64,000 nt of DNA, taken from positions 11,510,878 to 11,574,877 of the forward strand of contig OU452229.1 in assembly GCA_911728455.2 (NCBI GenBank), given 5' to 3'. Positions 34,602 through 45,840 of this stretch are shown piece by piece. Position 1 is the first letter of the stretch. Each line of letters opens with the position of its first letter. The notes beneath the pieces were generated by a model. The model was not told where the DNA came from and did not search any database. It saw only the letters and a program-made list of their open reading frames with translations. This DNA comes from Marthasterias glacialis (Eukaryota > Echinodermata > Asteroidea > Forcipulatida > Asteriidae). A program made the translations under genes and the position numbers.

Positions 34602-34977
34602 AGGCGTGTCGTGGCTGAGTGGTTAGTGCGTCCATAGAGCAAGGGTGCGTCGGACTCAAGCTCTGGTGGCTGAGTCATCGGAGTGTGGGTTCGAGTCCCG
34701 GTCATAACACTTGTGTTCTTGAGCAAGGCACTTAACCATAATTGATTCGTAAAAGTTGGGGAGGTAAAGCTTTCTACTCTACCAGCCAGGCTTCTGATGG
34801 ATGATACCCAAGCCTACATCCTTACGGACTGTAAAGGGGGTAACTCTGTTTCAGCCCCAGGAGTAGGTGGCAATGGCCCCTGGGAAAACAGCTGATTTGT
34901 ATCCCACACCTCGAGTGGCTTACAGGCCTTGTGTGTCTGGCGACTTCCATTTAAAAAAAAAAGAAAATAAAAAAACT
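34602..34977 (+). repeat. tRNA-derived SINE (family 4), full length
   Basis: Serine/leucine-tRNA-like head with a long variable region: GTGGCTGAGTGGTTAGTGCG (box A) and GTGGGTTCGAGTCCC (box B). The body ends TGTCTGGCGACTTCCATT and an A-rich tail. A 3' piece lies on minus at 31732 and another remnant at about 26757-26800. Confidence 0.85.
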
Positions 34978-36225
34978 AAGAGAGCAACCCTTTGGCAACA
35001 GCAACAGCTGTCAATTCGAGCACAGCCTTACTTAGCAAAAATGATTTGCTCAGCAGACAACCAGGCAAATACATGTACATGTACAACATAAATAGCATGA
35101 CACACTTTGGCTGGTAACCTTTCTTCCTGCTGATTTTATTTTTAACTTGTCCGTGCTCGGCCAGAAATGTGTTCCTCTACAAGTCCGCATGTGAGCTGTC
35201 TGGTTGAAACCTGTGATGTACTGTACTCTGTACATGAATCGAGATCGATGTTTAATCTTGTATTGATCTTCGGCACATTTTCATTAACTGAAGTGTGAAG
35301 CTGCAACCTTCCTAGATCTTCTCATCCAGAAGATTTCCCAAGTACTTTCTATAATTATTCCACAATGGTGTAGAGGTCCCAGTGCAATTCCCTTTGCCCA
35401 TAGTAATATGCAGTTCTTGTATAGCGTTTTATCACACCCAGCAGGCGTTGTAAAAAGGCTCGGTATTTTTACGAGAGATAAATGAGAGGTATGTAGGGCT
35501 ACAAAGTGATGTGTAACTTCTGACACCCATTTATAATACCTACATGTAGCTGAGATCATCTTTACTGCGTCATTTGGGAAGTGCAAACAATTAATGTTTA
35601 ATTTCTATGGATTTACTTTTTTTTTTTTTTTTCTTTTCAATTTGATCGAGGACTTTACAGACATTTCGGTAGACGCTGCCTTGACTTTTATTGATTGATG
35701 AATTCATTATTCACAATTCTATCAGAAAGCCCTGGAACACCTGTTTGCATTCCCTGGACTTGGTTCACGTTGGTAATGCTGTGATCAAGCATGTATTATT
35801 CAGTTTCATCCCCCCTTAAACAAATTAAATGAAAGCTTCCAACATTAGTACAGTATATGTGTATGGTTTCATACCTGATGTAAATTGAAAGGATTCTGGC
35901 TTCAAAAGTTGAATATGTTTACCGAGGACTGGAGCCCCGAGTCGGATTCTAAATGTAAAATCCTCCCGGGTGCAGACATGTTTGAGGATATAGGTATTGA
36001 GGGAATTTCAGGGAACATTACCAGCGAGTATTCTACATGACAATTGAACTTGCATAATGCATACAGTGTTGAAATTGATGCACGTGCATGTGTTTTAGTT
36101 GTTTTGCATTACACACCGAGTCAATGTAAGCACATTCTAACTGATTGTGTCGTCAATTTCTGTGAGTATAGTTTCTATAACACACATATGAGAATGATAA
36201 ATGTACAAAATTTCTGTTTTTTATG

Positions 36226-36383
36226 TCAGTTGCAGGCAATTGCCTCCATTGCCCCTGGTCATTGCCTGGGTGCCCTTGAAATGGTCCAGTACAAATTTTA
36301 CAATTTCCTCATGGAGGTGCCCTTTATTAAGACGAAAATGCGTTGGTGCCCTTGCCCTTTCAAGAACGAAGCAATCAGGCCTG
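36226..36383 (+). repeat. interspersed repeat (TTGCCCCTGGTCATTGCC)
   Basis: Close copy of 18590-18742, with the same order of blocks and the same GCAATCAGGCCTGG end. Confidence 0.75.
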
Positions 36384-36467
36384 GGTTTGTACCCAGTATG
36401 GATGTGCCCACATGGCCTCAACTTGCATTGAAAGTTACCACTCTAGTCATACATGTTCAACATGTAC

Positions 36468-36559
36468 AATCTTTGACTGGTATCCTGCTCATGTTTGCTT
36501 AGCAACAAATTGTTAAGCAATATTTTCTGCTTAAGCAAAGCTGTGAAATTTGGCTCAGG
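36468..36559 (+). mobile_element. 3' part of a GGGCCCAATTTCA-type MITE
   Basis: Matches the 3' end of 38644-38900: TGACTGGTATCCTGCT, TTAGCAACAAATTGTTAAGC and CTGTGAAATTTGG. The 5' part is missing. It directly abuts the next element. Confidence 0.7.
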
Positions 36560-36809
36560 ATAGACCGATCCATTAAACCCCGCCCCCTTACGTGTTGACC
36601 AATAACAGCCTTGGCTACACCACCGAAAGTCCGACAAAAGTCCGACACGATAAAATCCTGTTGGAAAATGTATTAAACAATGTGTACGCATGTTATTATA
36701 GCGGCATTGAAGAGACACACATTGTGCTGCCCAAATGTACAGTGGTGATGTAACCAATGCTGTGATTGGTCAATATGTTCAGGGAGAGGGGCTTAATGGA
36801 TCGGTCTAT
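36560..36809. mobile_element. MITE, ATAGACC ends (family 3)
   Basis: ATAGACCGATCC at the left and GGATCGGTCTAT at the right. The interior matches 7628-7876 (GACCAATAACAGCCTTGG, GGCATTGAAGAGACACACA), with a duplicated AAAGTCCGAC word. Confidence 0.88.
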
Positions 36810-37676
36810 TGATGTACTCAGACCATTGGTCTAGTGGGTAGATGCACATCTGTGTTCATGGCTTATTCTATAAATTTGGGGTCCGTTTTTTATTGTTGTC
36901 CCTGTTACATCTGACACAAGATTTCATACACTCTTTGGTGCCTTCTACCTCCAAGAGTGATTATGTTAACGCAAAGTACATACTGTACATGCTGAACAAA
37001 TCAAAACAGTTTGAAGTCAAATTTTAAAGGTATTTTCAGATTGGTTTTTGTGGCATGTACACAAAAACGTATTTAACACTCATTGCAGTGAACGATTTTT
37101 CTTGCATAGCGCATCCAAAGTCAGTACTACAATGTAGTAGGGAATATTACACTGTGTAGCCAAAATAAAAAACATTTTAGCACCTGTGGTAACACACATA
37201 TTTACATACATTGTATATATTTTATTTGCTTGGAGGAGGATTGAAAAGGGAACCACAATGTACAGATGAAGTTTATCCTTTTCTTTCTGTAATTTCCTGA
37301 CTGTCTGTAAATGACTTTTAGTTGACACACTTTGATGGGAAGTTCATACATATGCACCATGCTGACTGAATTTATGTATTATGTAGTACTGTACTCGGAT
37401 CAGTGGGTTGTAGCTGGTAGCACTGAGAAAGGGACAAAGGGCGTGAACTACACAAGAGTTTACCTTGAGTGTGTATTTATCGCTTTGTGGGATACAATGT
37501 CTCTGTACTATTGAATGTGACCAGGAGGTCTGCATTGTGTGAAAGTTTACATTGTACATTGATTGGGCAGGGTCGGGTGTTACTTCTAAGCATGGTGCCA
37601 CGCCCCCTGTACACTATACAAGACTGGTTCTCGTGCCCTGCATCGTTTCCGTTTTGAATGTATAAAGGGACCGGTA

Positions 37677-37725
37677 GCTACATGTACATGTAGCATAAAA
37701 TACCTGGCAGATTTCTGCCAGGTAT
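37677..37725. other. 18-bp palindrome followed by an 11-bp hairpin
   Basis: GCTACATGTACATGTAGC (37677-37694) is a perfect palindrome. ATACCTGGCAG-ATTT-CTGCCAGGTAT (37700-37725) is a perfect 11-bp stem with a 4-base loop. The role is unknown. Confidence 0.7.
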
Positions 37726-38643
37726 ATGCTAATTAGGTCTACGTAATCCCATAATGCAATGTGGCCTTTGCACAAAACATGACGGACAGAATCTCAGAAT
37801 CGCCCACCGTGCAGACGATGTTCTTCTAAAGTTGGCTTGGATTTTGATGTTGAAGGTTGGTTCACTACATGTATGTCCGGGTGAAGGGTTACGATACACA
37901 CGTGTGCTAGTGTAAAAGAGCAACATGCACACATCACGAGTATAGACAATCTCATCTCTAAAACTAGAAATTATTACTGCGCCCGAGCAAGCGAGGGCCA
38001 ATCAAAAGTAGTAACTACCGGTCCACAGTCAAAAGAGAACGATGTAGGGACAGGGAACCAGCAGATACACTATACAAGGTTCAATTTGTGAAATGAACCA
38101 CACAGGTGCCATGCTTTTTTAATGCAGTCTCTGAATTGTACATGGGATTTATAACGGAAAAGCCACTTTCATCGGCGGCAGTGAAAATCAAATTAAGTGC
38201 ATGCGGTCGTTCAACTGAAATGAAACTTTCAGTATATTTTTTTACTGTGACGTATTGTAATCAATATACATACACTGGATGAACAATTTAAACTGAAAGT
38301 TGACATAGAGTGTGAAGTGTAGGCCTATGGGTGTTGTTTCATGGTCAAAATAGATTGGTTTAAATATAATTGGGCAGATAACATTTTATCTGTGCCTTTC
38401 ACCCTTTAGGACAAAGGTACAAATGTACATTGTATGCACATGTGTAGTTGGATTTGCAGAGCTGAACTAGAACATTCTGGCAAGACTATAACCATTTTCT
38501 ATGCTTTCATATTTGTCACTTGCCAATATTTTGTTATGGGGCAGTCTAGACTTGAAATTAACTTTAAAAATAAGATGTTTGTCAGGAGAACAAACACAAG
38601 ACGACATGACTTGTTTGTTTGTGAGGTTACTGCTTACTAACCG

Positions 38644-38900
38644 GGGCCCAATTTCATAGACCATCAAGCATAAAACATTGCTCGCTTGATATTTTTCTGC
38701 TGAACAAAAATGAGCAGGATACAAGTCACAGTATGTATGACATGGTATTTGGCTGGTAACCTTTTCTTTCTGGGAAGTACAATTTTGTTGTGCTTAGCTA
38801 ATTTATGGGCCATCTGTGACTGGTATCCTGCTTATTTTTTGCTTAGCAACAAATTGTTAAGCAAAATTTTCTGCTTAAGCAAAACTGTGAAATTGGGCCC
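38644..38900. mobile_element. MITE, GGGCCCAATTTCA ends
   Basis: Perfect 13-bp terminal inverted repeats, GGGCCCAATTTCA and TGAAATTGGGCCC. The interior holds two GCTTAGC/AACAAATTGTTAAGC blocks. Partial copies lie at 36468 and about 21160-21350. Confidence 0.88.
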
Positions 38901-38903
38901 AGA

Positions 38904-39060
38904 ATAGACCACTCCATTAAGCCACAACCCCTTACCTGCTGACCAATCACAGCCTTGGCTACACCGCCGAAAGTCTGACAAAAGTCTGACACGACAAAAT
39001 AATATTGGAAACTGAAAACAATTTGCGCACGTTGCCTAAAATGCACACTGCAAAGGAACC
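38904..39060 (+). mobile_element. ATAGACC MITE (family 3), 3'-truncated
   Basis: Begins ATAGACCACTCCATTAAGCC three bases after the preceding MITE and carries GACCAATCACAGCCTTGG and AAAGTCTGAC. Similarity is lost near 39060 and there is no right terminus. Confidence 0.75.
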
Positions 39061-39439
39061 ATGTTGAATCTGACATTCCCAATTTCGCATTTTATTATGG
39101 ATGATGACATCGGCTAAATTTAGTCAAGCCCTACGTCTATTTTTTAGAATCCAAGAATGCAGATTTTACACGTACATTGTACATTGTAAATGTAGGCATT
39201 AAGTAGAAACTTAAGCTTATAAAAACAAATATCTGTGCCAACCAGAAGAAAAAATCTAAAATGTTAGCAACAGTGTTGATTTCTTGCACTGTCTTATACA
39301 TTAACATTTTATTTTGGCTGGAGACAAGTTTCTTCTTAACAAGATTTTTCCTGTGCGTTGCTAACTTATGCGCTTGTAGAGCTGACATGCAGTGTAAAAC
39401 CTGCTCCCGAACCACTAGGGTGTTGTATGTAATGTAATT

Positions 39440-39715
39440 AAAGGGTGTGCACAACATTGGTAAGATTGAAAATATAGTCCTAAATGTTCACAGATTTACA
39501 CATAAATTCCATGGTACAAAGATGGTCATAGTGGAAAACTCCCCTTAAAATGCTGTGGTTTTTGAGAATGAGTGAAACAATTAGGTTTGATCTCATGAGA
39601 CCAAAACTTGACATTTCAATACAGTGAAACTCCGATGACAGATTGAGCTTTAAATTTCACAGGTTTGTTGTTTCATGTATATGTTGGGTCACATCCAGTG
39701 CGGATACTGTAGTCT
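39440..39715 (+). repeat. diverged relative of the TTTAAAGCCCC MITE
   Basis: Shares TAAATGTTCACAGATTTACA and GGTCATAGTGGAAAACT with 30721-31079, and ends GGGTCACATCCAGTGCGGATACT like 48985-49010. The terminal repeats are not recognisable. Confidence 0.6.
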
Positions 39716-39789
39716 TAGGATACCCACGTTTTTAGGATGCCACGTGTTTAACCAGTTGCCGTCCGGATTTTGTAGTTGTTTTGTTGTCC

Positions 39790-40124
39790 TGTCCCCCTGG
39801 CGGGATTCTATTGGCAGAATTGCCAGAATCTTTTTTCTTTGAGGGTACCGCCGGCACAAAGAACATGACAATACAAAGAGAACAAAGATACTCTTTAATT
39901 GATCGTCCGTTTTGTTTCTCGACCGAGAAAATGTCAAATTCACGCATAGGCCGTTATGTATGGCATAGGAGTTGCACTAATTATGGAACCATGGCTGAAT
40001 TGCCGGCCCACTCTGACTTGCCTCCATTGAAATACAATGAATAAACAATGGTAGAAACCTCTCGATGCCTCGTAATCCCCTTCTTGGAACAAAAGGACAA
40101 AGGTCTATAAAGGGGGATTACACA
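39790..40124 (-). repeat. TGTGTAATCCCC family repeat
   Basis: Inverse copy: CCCCCTGGCGGGATTCTATT at the left, AACCTCTCGATGCCTCGTAA and GGGGGATTACAC at the right. Two overlapping open frames here are by-products. Confidence 0.85.
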
Positions 40125-43100
40125 AGAAACGCCTTTCAGTTGCCACAAAATTCTAATATATTCGAGACCTTTTTTGTCCTCGTGTGGGTGGTTTGAAGCG
40201 TTAGCAGGCGTGTGTGTGTTCTTTTCACGCTCTATAGTTGAATGACCGAGGAACCTTTGCTCTGGTGGTCTGAAATTACATAATGGCATCTTAAGACGGC
40301 TTCTGTTTCCAGGCAGGGAAAACATTTGGGTGTATTCAACTGGTTAAAGATGTTTGCTGAAAATGTACAATGTGCAATTTGTAATGTATTGAACGACATA
40401 TGCAAGTAGTCTGTATACTGTCCTTGTCATAGGTTTTTTTCTGTTTATAAATTGATACTTATCAGTCGCTTGGTCTAGTGTCTGACTCATGACTGCTTTC
40501 AACCTTAATAAGCCTCAGCCATCTGCCCCGAAATACCCTGATACGAGTAGCTAGGATTTTTGCTGGAGACTCGGCGCAAGTCGGGATGTAAACTGAAAAC
40601 GAAAATCTGACTTGCACTTCAGCTTCATTGGTTTATCAGTGTAGCTGATAAGCTGTTCTATATTAGAATTTTTTGAAAGAACACATGCTGTACACTTAAG
40701 TGTTAAAGCCTCTGGACCTTTTGTGGAGTAAAGTACCAGAGTAAATTGTAATACATGTAGCTGGGTCTCTTAGTTTTCTGTAAATTGAATATAAAAGAAC
40801 AGAATTTTCCAAATTTCTAACAGATTTTTCTACGTAAAAAAAATAAATGTCTGGCTTTCTCTTTGTAAATAAAGATGGAACATGTCATTGTCCCGAAAAA
40901 GACATACAAAAAATATTATCTAATGAAGTTATTACATTTAGACACAAAATCCCAACTTAAAAATGGCATGGCCTGTTAGAATAAAACAAATTGCAATGTT
41001 AACAGATTTTACAACGAATAACTCGCATTTGGAAGACGGCATTTTCAAAACCCCTTTAATCTGAAGCGTGTTCACATTAAAACCAGCATTCACCCCTACA
41101 GCACCAAATATATTTAAGGTGCTGGCTAGATATAAAAATAATGTACATGTAAGAATATAGCATTGGTGTACCTCATTTTGATTTGGCCTTCAGGCCACAT
41201 CCACTGTCTCTCATAGATACACATCTGAATCTGATTTGCTCTTCCCATAATCATGATAACACCGACTCTTAAATCTCACACTCCTCTCCCTCTCTCTCTC
41301 TCTTTCTCTCTGTCTCTCTGTCTCACTCCGTCCCATAAATATTTCATTTTTTACATCTTTAATAATATGCCCCCGTTAATGGAAGTTGTGAATCGATATA
41401 CGATAGTCGAGCCACTCTGCCGCAAGGCATACTTGGATGTTTTTAGTTACAATGTACGTGCTCCGCGTTCTTCCCTTCGCCGTTATAAAGCGGATGTAGC
41501 GGTCAGACTCCACCGATAATAAAAACACTAACGTGACAGCAATTTATCGCCGACCATTTAATCGTTAGAATGCGATCTATGAAAACATTTAAAGCGTGAT
41601 TTAATCGGTTTGTTTGATTTAAACATTGCACGGGTTTGATATACAGTGATGCGACACGTATTTAATGAATGTGTATTTTTGTGATTAGTCCACTCAGTCA
41701 TGCATTTCTAGGCCATCACCTCATGGGAAATACATGTTTCATGCAGGCATGATTTACGTACACTACATCCGCCACTCAGTAGAGTTACTATGGCTAGATT
41801 TCTAGACAGAATTCAGAAACTTCTGTGTGTATTTAGGGTGTCTAATATGCTGTAAATTGGAAAAACAGCATGTCAAATTTGCTCACTTACAGTTCTTTAT
41901 GGAAGATAAAGTAGGTTGTGTAAATTCAAAACCAGAGTGTCTATGAGATTTCCAGCGAACTCTGTGGCTAGCACCATACATTGTACATGTATCCCCCTAT
42001 GTACAGAGACCTTTATCATGCTGCCACCATCTTGGTCATGTTGTCTGTATCCAATAACAGTAATAGATGCTCATATTCATTATACTAAAAGGAACCAGAC
42101 TATTTGCCCTTCCAGCCTCGGTTTGGTTACATTGGTTTGAATGGTAGAAAATCAAGATGGCTGCACCATGATAAAGGTCCATTTACATATGTTGACAAGG
42201 TGCAAGTCTCGCTCGTATTCAGACTTCCAAGACCAACTTGGTCCAAACCATAGTTTTTTTGTGTGCGAGATTCTGTTTTCTGCAAATACATACATGTAGT
42301 TTGTGGCTATAAAAGCAATTCCTATTGTTGGGAATGTAAAAAATTAGCGGTGAAGTAAAGGTAAAATAAATTAAACAAATCATTGTAGAAAACCTGAGAA
42401 TGAGACTTGACCTCAGTTTCCGGTTACTTGTAAACAATTAATCCAACTGACGTTCATAATGTCAGTAAACCTATAAATGGTTGCACTTGTGCTCGTCTGT
42501 GATTCGCAATTTTTACTGCACGTAGTCCAGAACTTTTGAGGTCCAATAAGTATCCTTGTGCCAAGTTTTACATGTATTTTTATTTTTTTTAATGTTAGTT
42601 TTAACAAATTAGTTGAACTACATGTATAGCTTTAGAAATAGAAATCGTTTTCATAGAAATTCCTTCGAGTATTTTTATTTTCAAGAATTTTGTAAGAATA
42701 AAAAAATTTGAAAAGAAGATTGGATTTTGATTTCTTTTGAAATGTTTTCTAATTTTCGTCACGTGAAAGACTTGTAAAGTCGATTATGGTTGAAGCTGAT
42801 TGTACACATCTTTTGCATTATAAATATAAAACCATACACTGTAAATTAGATTTTTTTTCGTTTTGTTTTGTTTTTCTTAAAAAAGTTATTCTTAGCACGT
42901 TTTTTACTGGTTCAGCTTCTTTAAATCTTCAAATCTGACATTCTGCATAATGCATACGATGTACTATTCCCCCAAAGTGTTCACTGTGGATCCAAAATGT
43001 ATATCTTTTTTACACATTAATTGCCTAAAAATAAATTGATTCTCAAATTTATTGACTTGCGTTTAAAAACACTGTAACCTTTAAAATTTGTGCTTGTCAA

Positions 43101-44280
43101 GCGCTTGAGAAGTCAGGGAAGCTGAAGTAGGCTAATTAATTTATGAAAGATGAAATATGGTACATGTAAGTCAAGGGGAGATTTTGTTTGCCTTGTGTGC
43201 AAAGAATAAATAATGAGCACAGACGTTTGTATTTGTACTAGTAAATAGTGTGCCAAAATTGGTGATATCCGTTAGGCATCATTGAGTTCACTTTGTAATT
43301 GCATTTTAATCAGCTTTTTATTAAAACTGTTCACAGTAGTGATGCCAGTGAGTAGATGTCAAATGAATTGCTGGCAGAAGTACGCTGTGATTTGTACCCA
43401 GATGCATGTACAAACCTGCACTAAAAAGTGTGGGTAACATGTCCTGTAACAAACACTCTTTTTTGTCACTCAATTTTGCTGATTTTGAATCTTTACGTAT
43501 GCTCGACAGTATATGTTGAGAATGCAAAACTCAAGCAACTGCACCAGCCCTGATTAACTTTTAATGAAATAGATGACGGTACCACAAGTGTAGAATGATT
43601 TGATTTAGCCGTAAGCCCTGTCGTCAGTATCGACTCAAATAACACCCCCAGCAGAAACAAACGATACTGTTTTCACATTCTTGAGATAGCTCCCAGTTAA
43701 AACATCTGATCACTTCAGTGCAGACCAGCCACGGATACCGCAGGGCGAAGCGACAATTGTCATACTCGGCAAGTTAGAAAGAAAAAAAAAAACGGGCTAA
43801 GCTTTCTACTTAATCCAACCCAGGGTAATATTATTCCAGCCAACTTTGTGGAAAGCCAATTTCGAAGACGAGGGGAATTGGAAACTGAAGAAATAGGATT
43901 ATCGGTATTTACACTGTATTTTGGGACTTGAGAATATTAGCGGTATTATGTTGGAGTGAAGGCGAACAGCCGAACACGGCTGCATAATTCTATTTTACAG
44001 ATGGTGACATAAGCAGCATGGAAAGCCCTCAGTAATTCAATATGGTGATGGGTTATGGTTTTTTTTTTTTCTCTTGTCATAAAATTGAAATTTTGAATTC
44101 ATGTTTTTTTTCCTTCTACTGTACCAGCCTTGGTTGGTTTTCTGTATTGAATTTCACTGTTTGTTCATTGGGAAGAGAGGGAAACGTGATAGGATGTGTA
44201 CACAAGACCATCTGGTTCTTTTGAATTTAATCAGAGAAGTTCTATCGACCATCTTGAAACTTAACACGGTTTCTTTGAAA
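40125..44280. other. no recognised gene
   Basis: AT-rich sequence with a CT-dinucleotide microsatellite at about 41279-41331. No exon resembling a known protein was seen. Confidence 0.6.
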
Positions 44281-44443
44281 CCACATGGCTATGGCTATGG
44301 AAATGGACTGTACACATGTTCAAAATTCAAAAACATGGTGTCTAAATTACTCATATTTCCAACATTTTTTCATAAAAATAACTCATCCTACAGAGTTTCA
44401 AAAAAACACACATTGTGTCATAAATATTCCCCTCTGGATAACG

Positions 44444-44806
44444 ATACTGGCACTAAGGCTGTACCTGTGGCTATCCACTGGCTACGGCTTGCACTGTGTC
44501 TGTTCAAATGAAGCCCCTTTCCCGAAAGCACAGAGTTTCAGAGTGTAGGGCATTGGCTTTTCGGTTTAGGCTTCTGCTGTTTCGTGGCGCCGTAAGCCAC
44601 GTCTGAATCAAAGAAATGTTCTGGCTACAACTTCGACACTCTCTGTGAAGCCCTTCCCCAAAAGCACAGCTTTTCAGAGTGTAAGGCTTTGGTTTTCGCT
44701 CTGGCGTTGGATTAGGCCTTTGCTGTTTCGTGGCGCCTTTTAAAAGCCGCCTCTGAATCAAGCAACGTTACGGCCATATAGCCACAGCATTAATTCGGAC
44801 ATGGCC
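44444..44806. repeat. possible GGCC-family MITE relative with an internal duplication
   Basis: GTGGCTATCCACTGGCTACG at the left and TAGCCACAGCATTAATTCGG at the right recall the GGCCGTGTCCGAAT family. Two internal copies of AAAGCACAG.TTTCAGAGTGTA are followed by TTTCGTGGCGCC, about 130 bp apart. Confidence 0.4.
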
Positions 44807-45729
44807 ATGCATACTGAAAGCACCCAACTCTGGAATCAAGGGTGGATTCTTTAGTTGTAAGTCAGAACTGCACAATGCTAAGGTTCACCTGAAGGCCCAT
44901 GTATAATGAGAATTAAATTTATGCACAACCATGAAATATCTTCTGATACAAGTACATGATTGATGAGAAATCTTGTACAACGACTTGAAATCATTTTTCT
45001 CAACAAACAAATTCTTGCACAGTTATATTGTTATAGGATACAGTACATGTTTTTTTCAGATTGTTACATGCAAGTAGTAAATTTTACTAGACGCTGTTCT
45101 TAAACTCCATCTGTCCTGTACTTGCTTTAAAGTAAAGAGTATTGCTGAAGTGCGGATGAGCAAATGACAAGCCTTTATTATCCATCTTACTGTACCCATT
45201 AGCAATCAAAGTGAAGCTAGAAGTATTCCTAAAATGTTGTCCTCTTGAATCAGCATTAACAACCTTGAGGCCCCCTATTGTCTATATATGGAGCCCAAAA
45301 GGGCAGGAAAAGGGTGCCCATGATGTGTATTAGATTAAAAAGCATAGAAACATGTACAGAGCTTGTATGAGTACAGATAAGTGCATAATTTTCTATGCTT
45401 GGATTGCCCATGGACTTCTTCCACCGAAAATGTGTGTCGCTCGAAAAAGCATGCATTCTATGATAAGGGTGCTTTCCGCTTTGTGTATTAGATTTATTTT
45501 CCATAACCGTATGATGTGGTTAATGCCTCGGTTTCACTCCTACATGTAGGCACTACTTTGCGATGTTTCCCTCCTTGCTATCGAGCTGACATGAGGTCCC
45601 TCCTGCTCCCTCTTCGACGGACAGACCACGCTCGAGAGACTGACCACGCCCAAAGGTTCGACCACACCCACAAGGTAGCCCTAGCTGGAGTTCTGCATTC
45701 TCCACATGCCCACATAGATTGTGGACAAC

Positions 45730-45840
45730 ATGGTGGCTCACAGACGGAGATTAATTTTCGGAGGCCTGTTGCTGTTTTTACTATGGAATGTGGCAACTTA
45801 TATGGTCTTCTCTCGCCAAGCTGAGCAAGGTTCTACACAG
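45730..45840 (+). CDS. MGAT1: MGAT1 exon 1: start codon, cytoplasmic tail, membrane anchor
   Basis: 37 codons. MVAHRRR is the basic cytosolic tail, then about 20 hydrophobic residues ([20 protein letters not shown]), then [10 protein letters not shown] at the start of the lumenal stem. This is a type II Golgi anchor. Donor gtatga, phase 0. The 5' UTR reaches at least to about 45717; possible upstream acceptors lie near 45549 and 45717. Confidence 0.9.
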
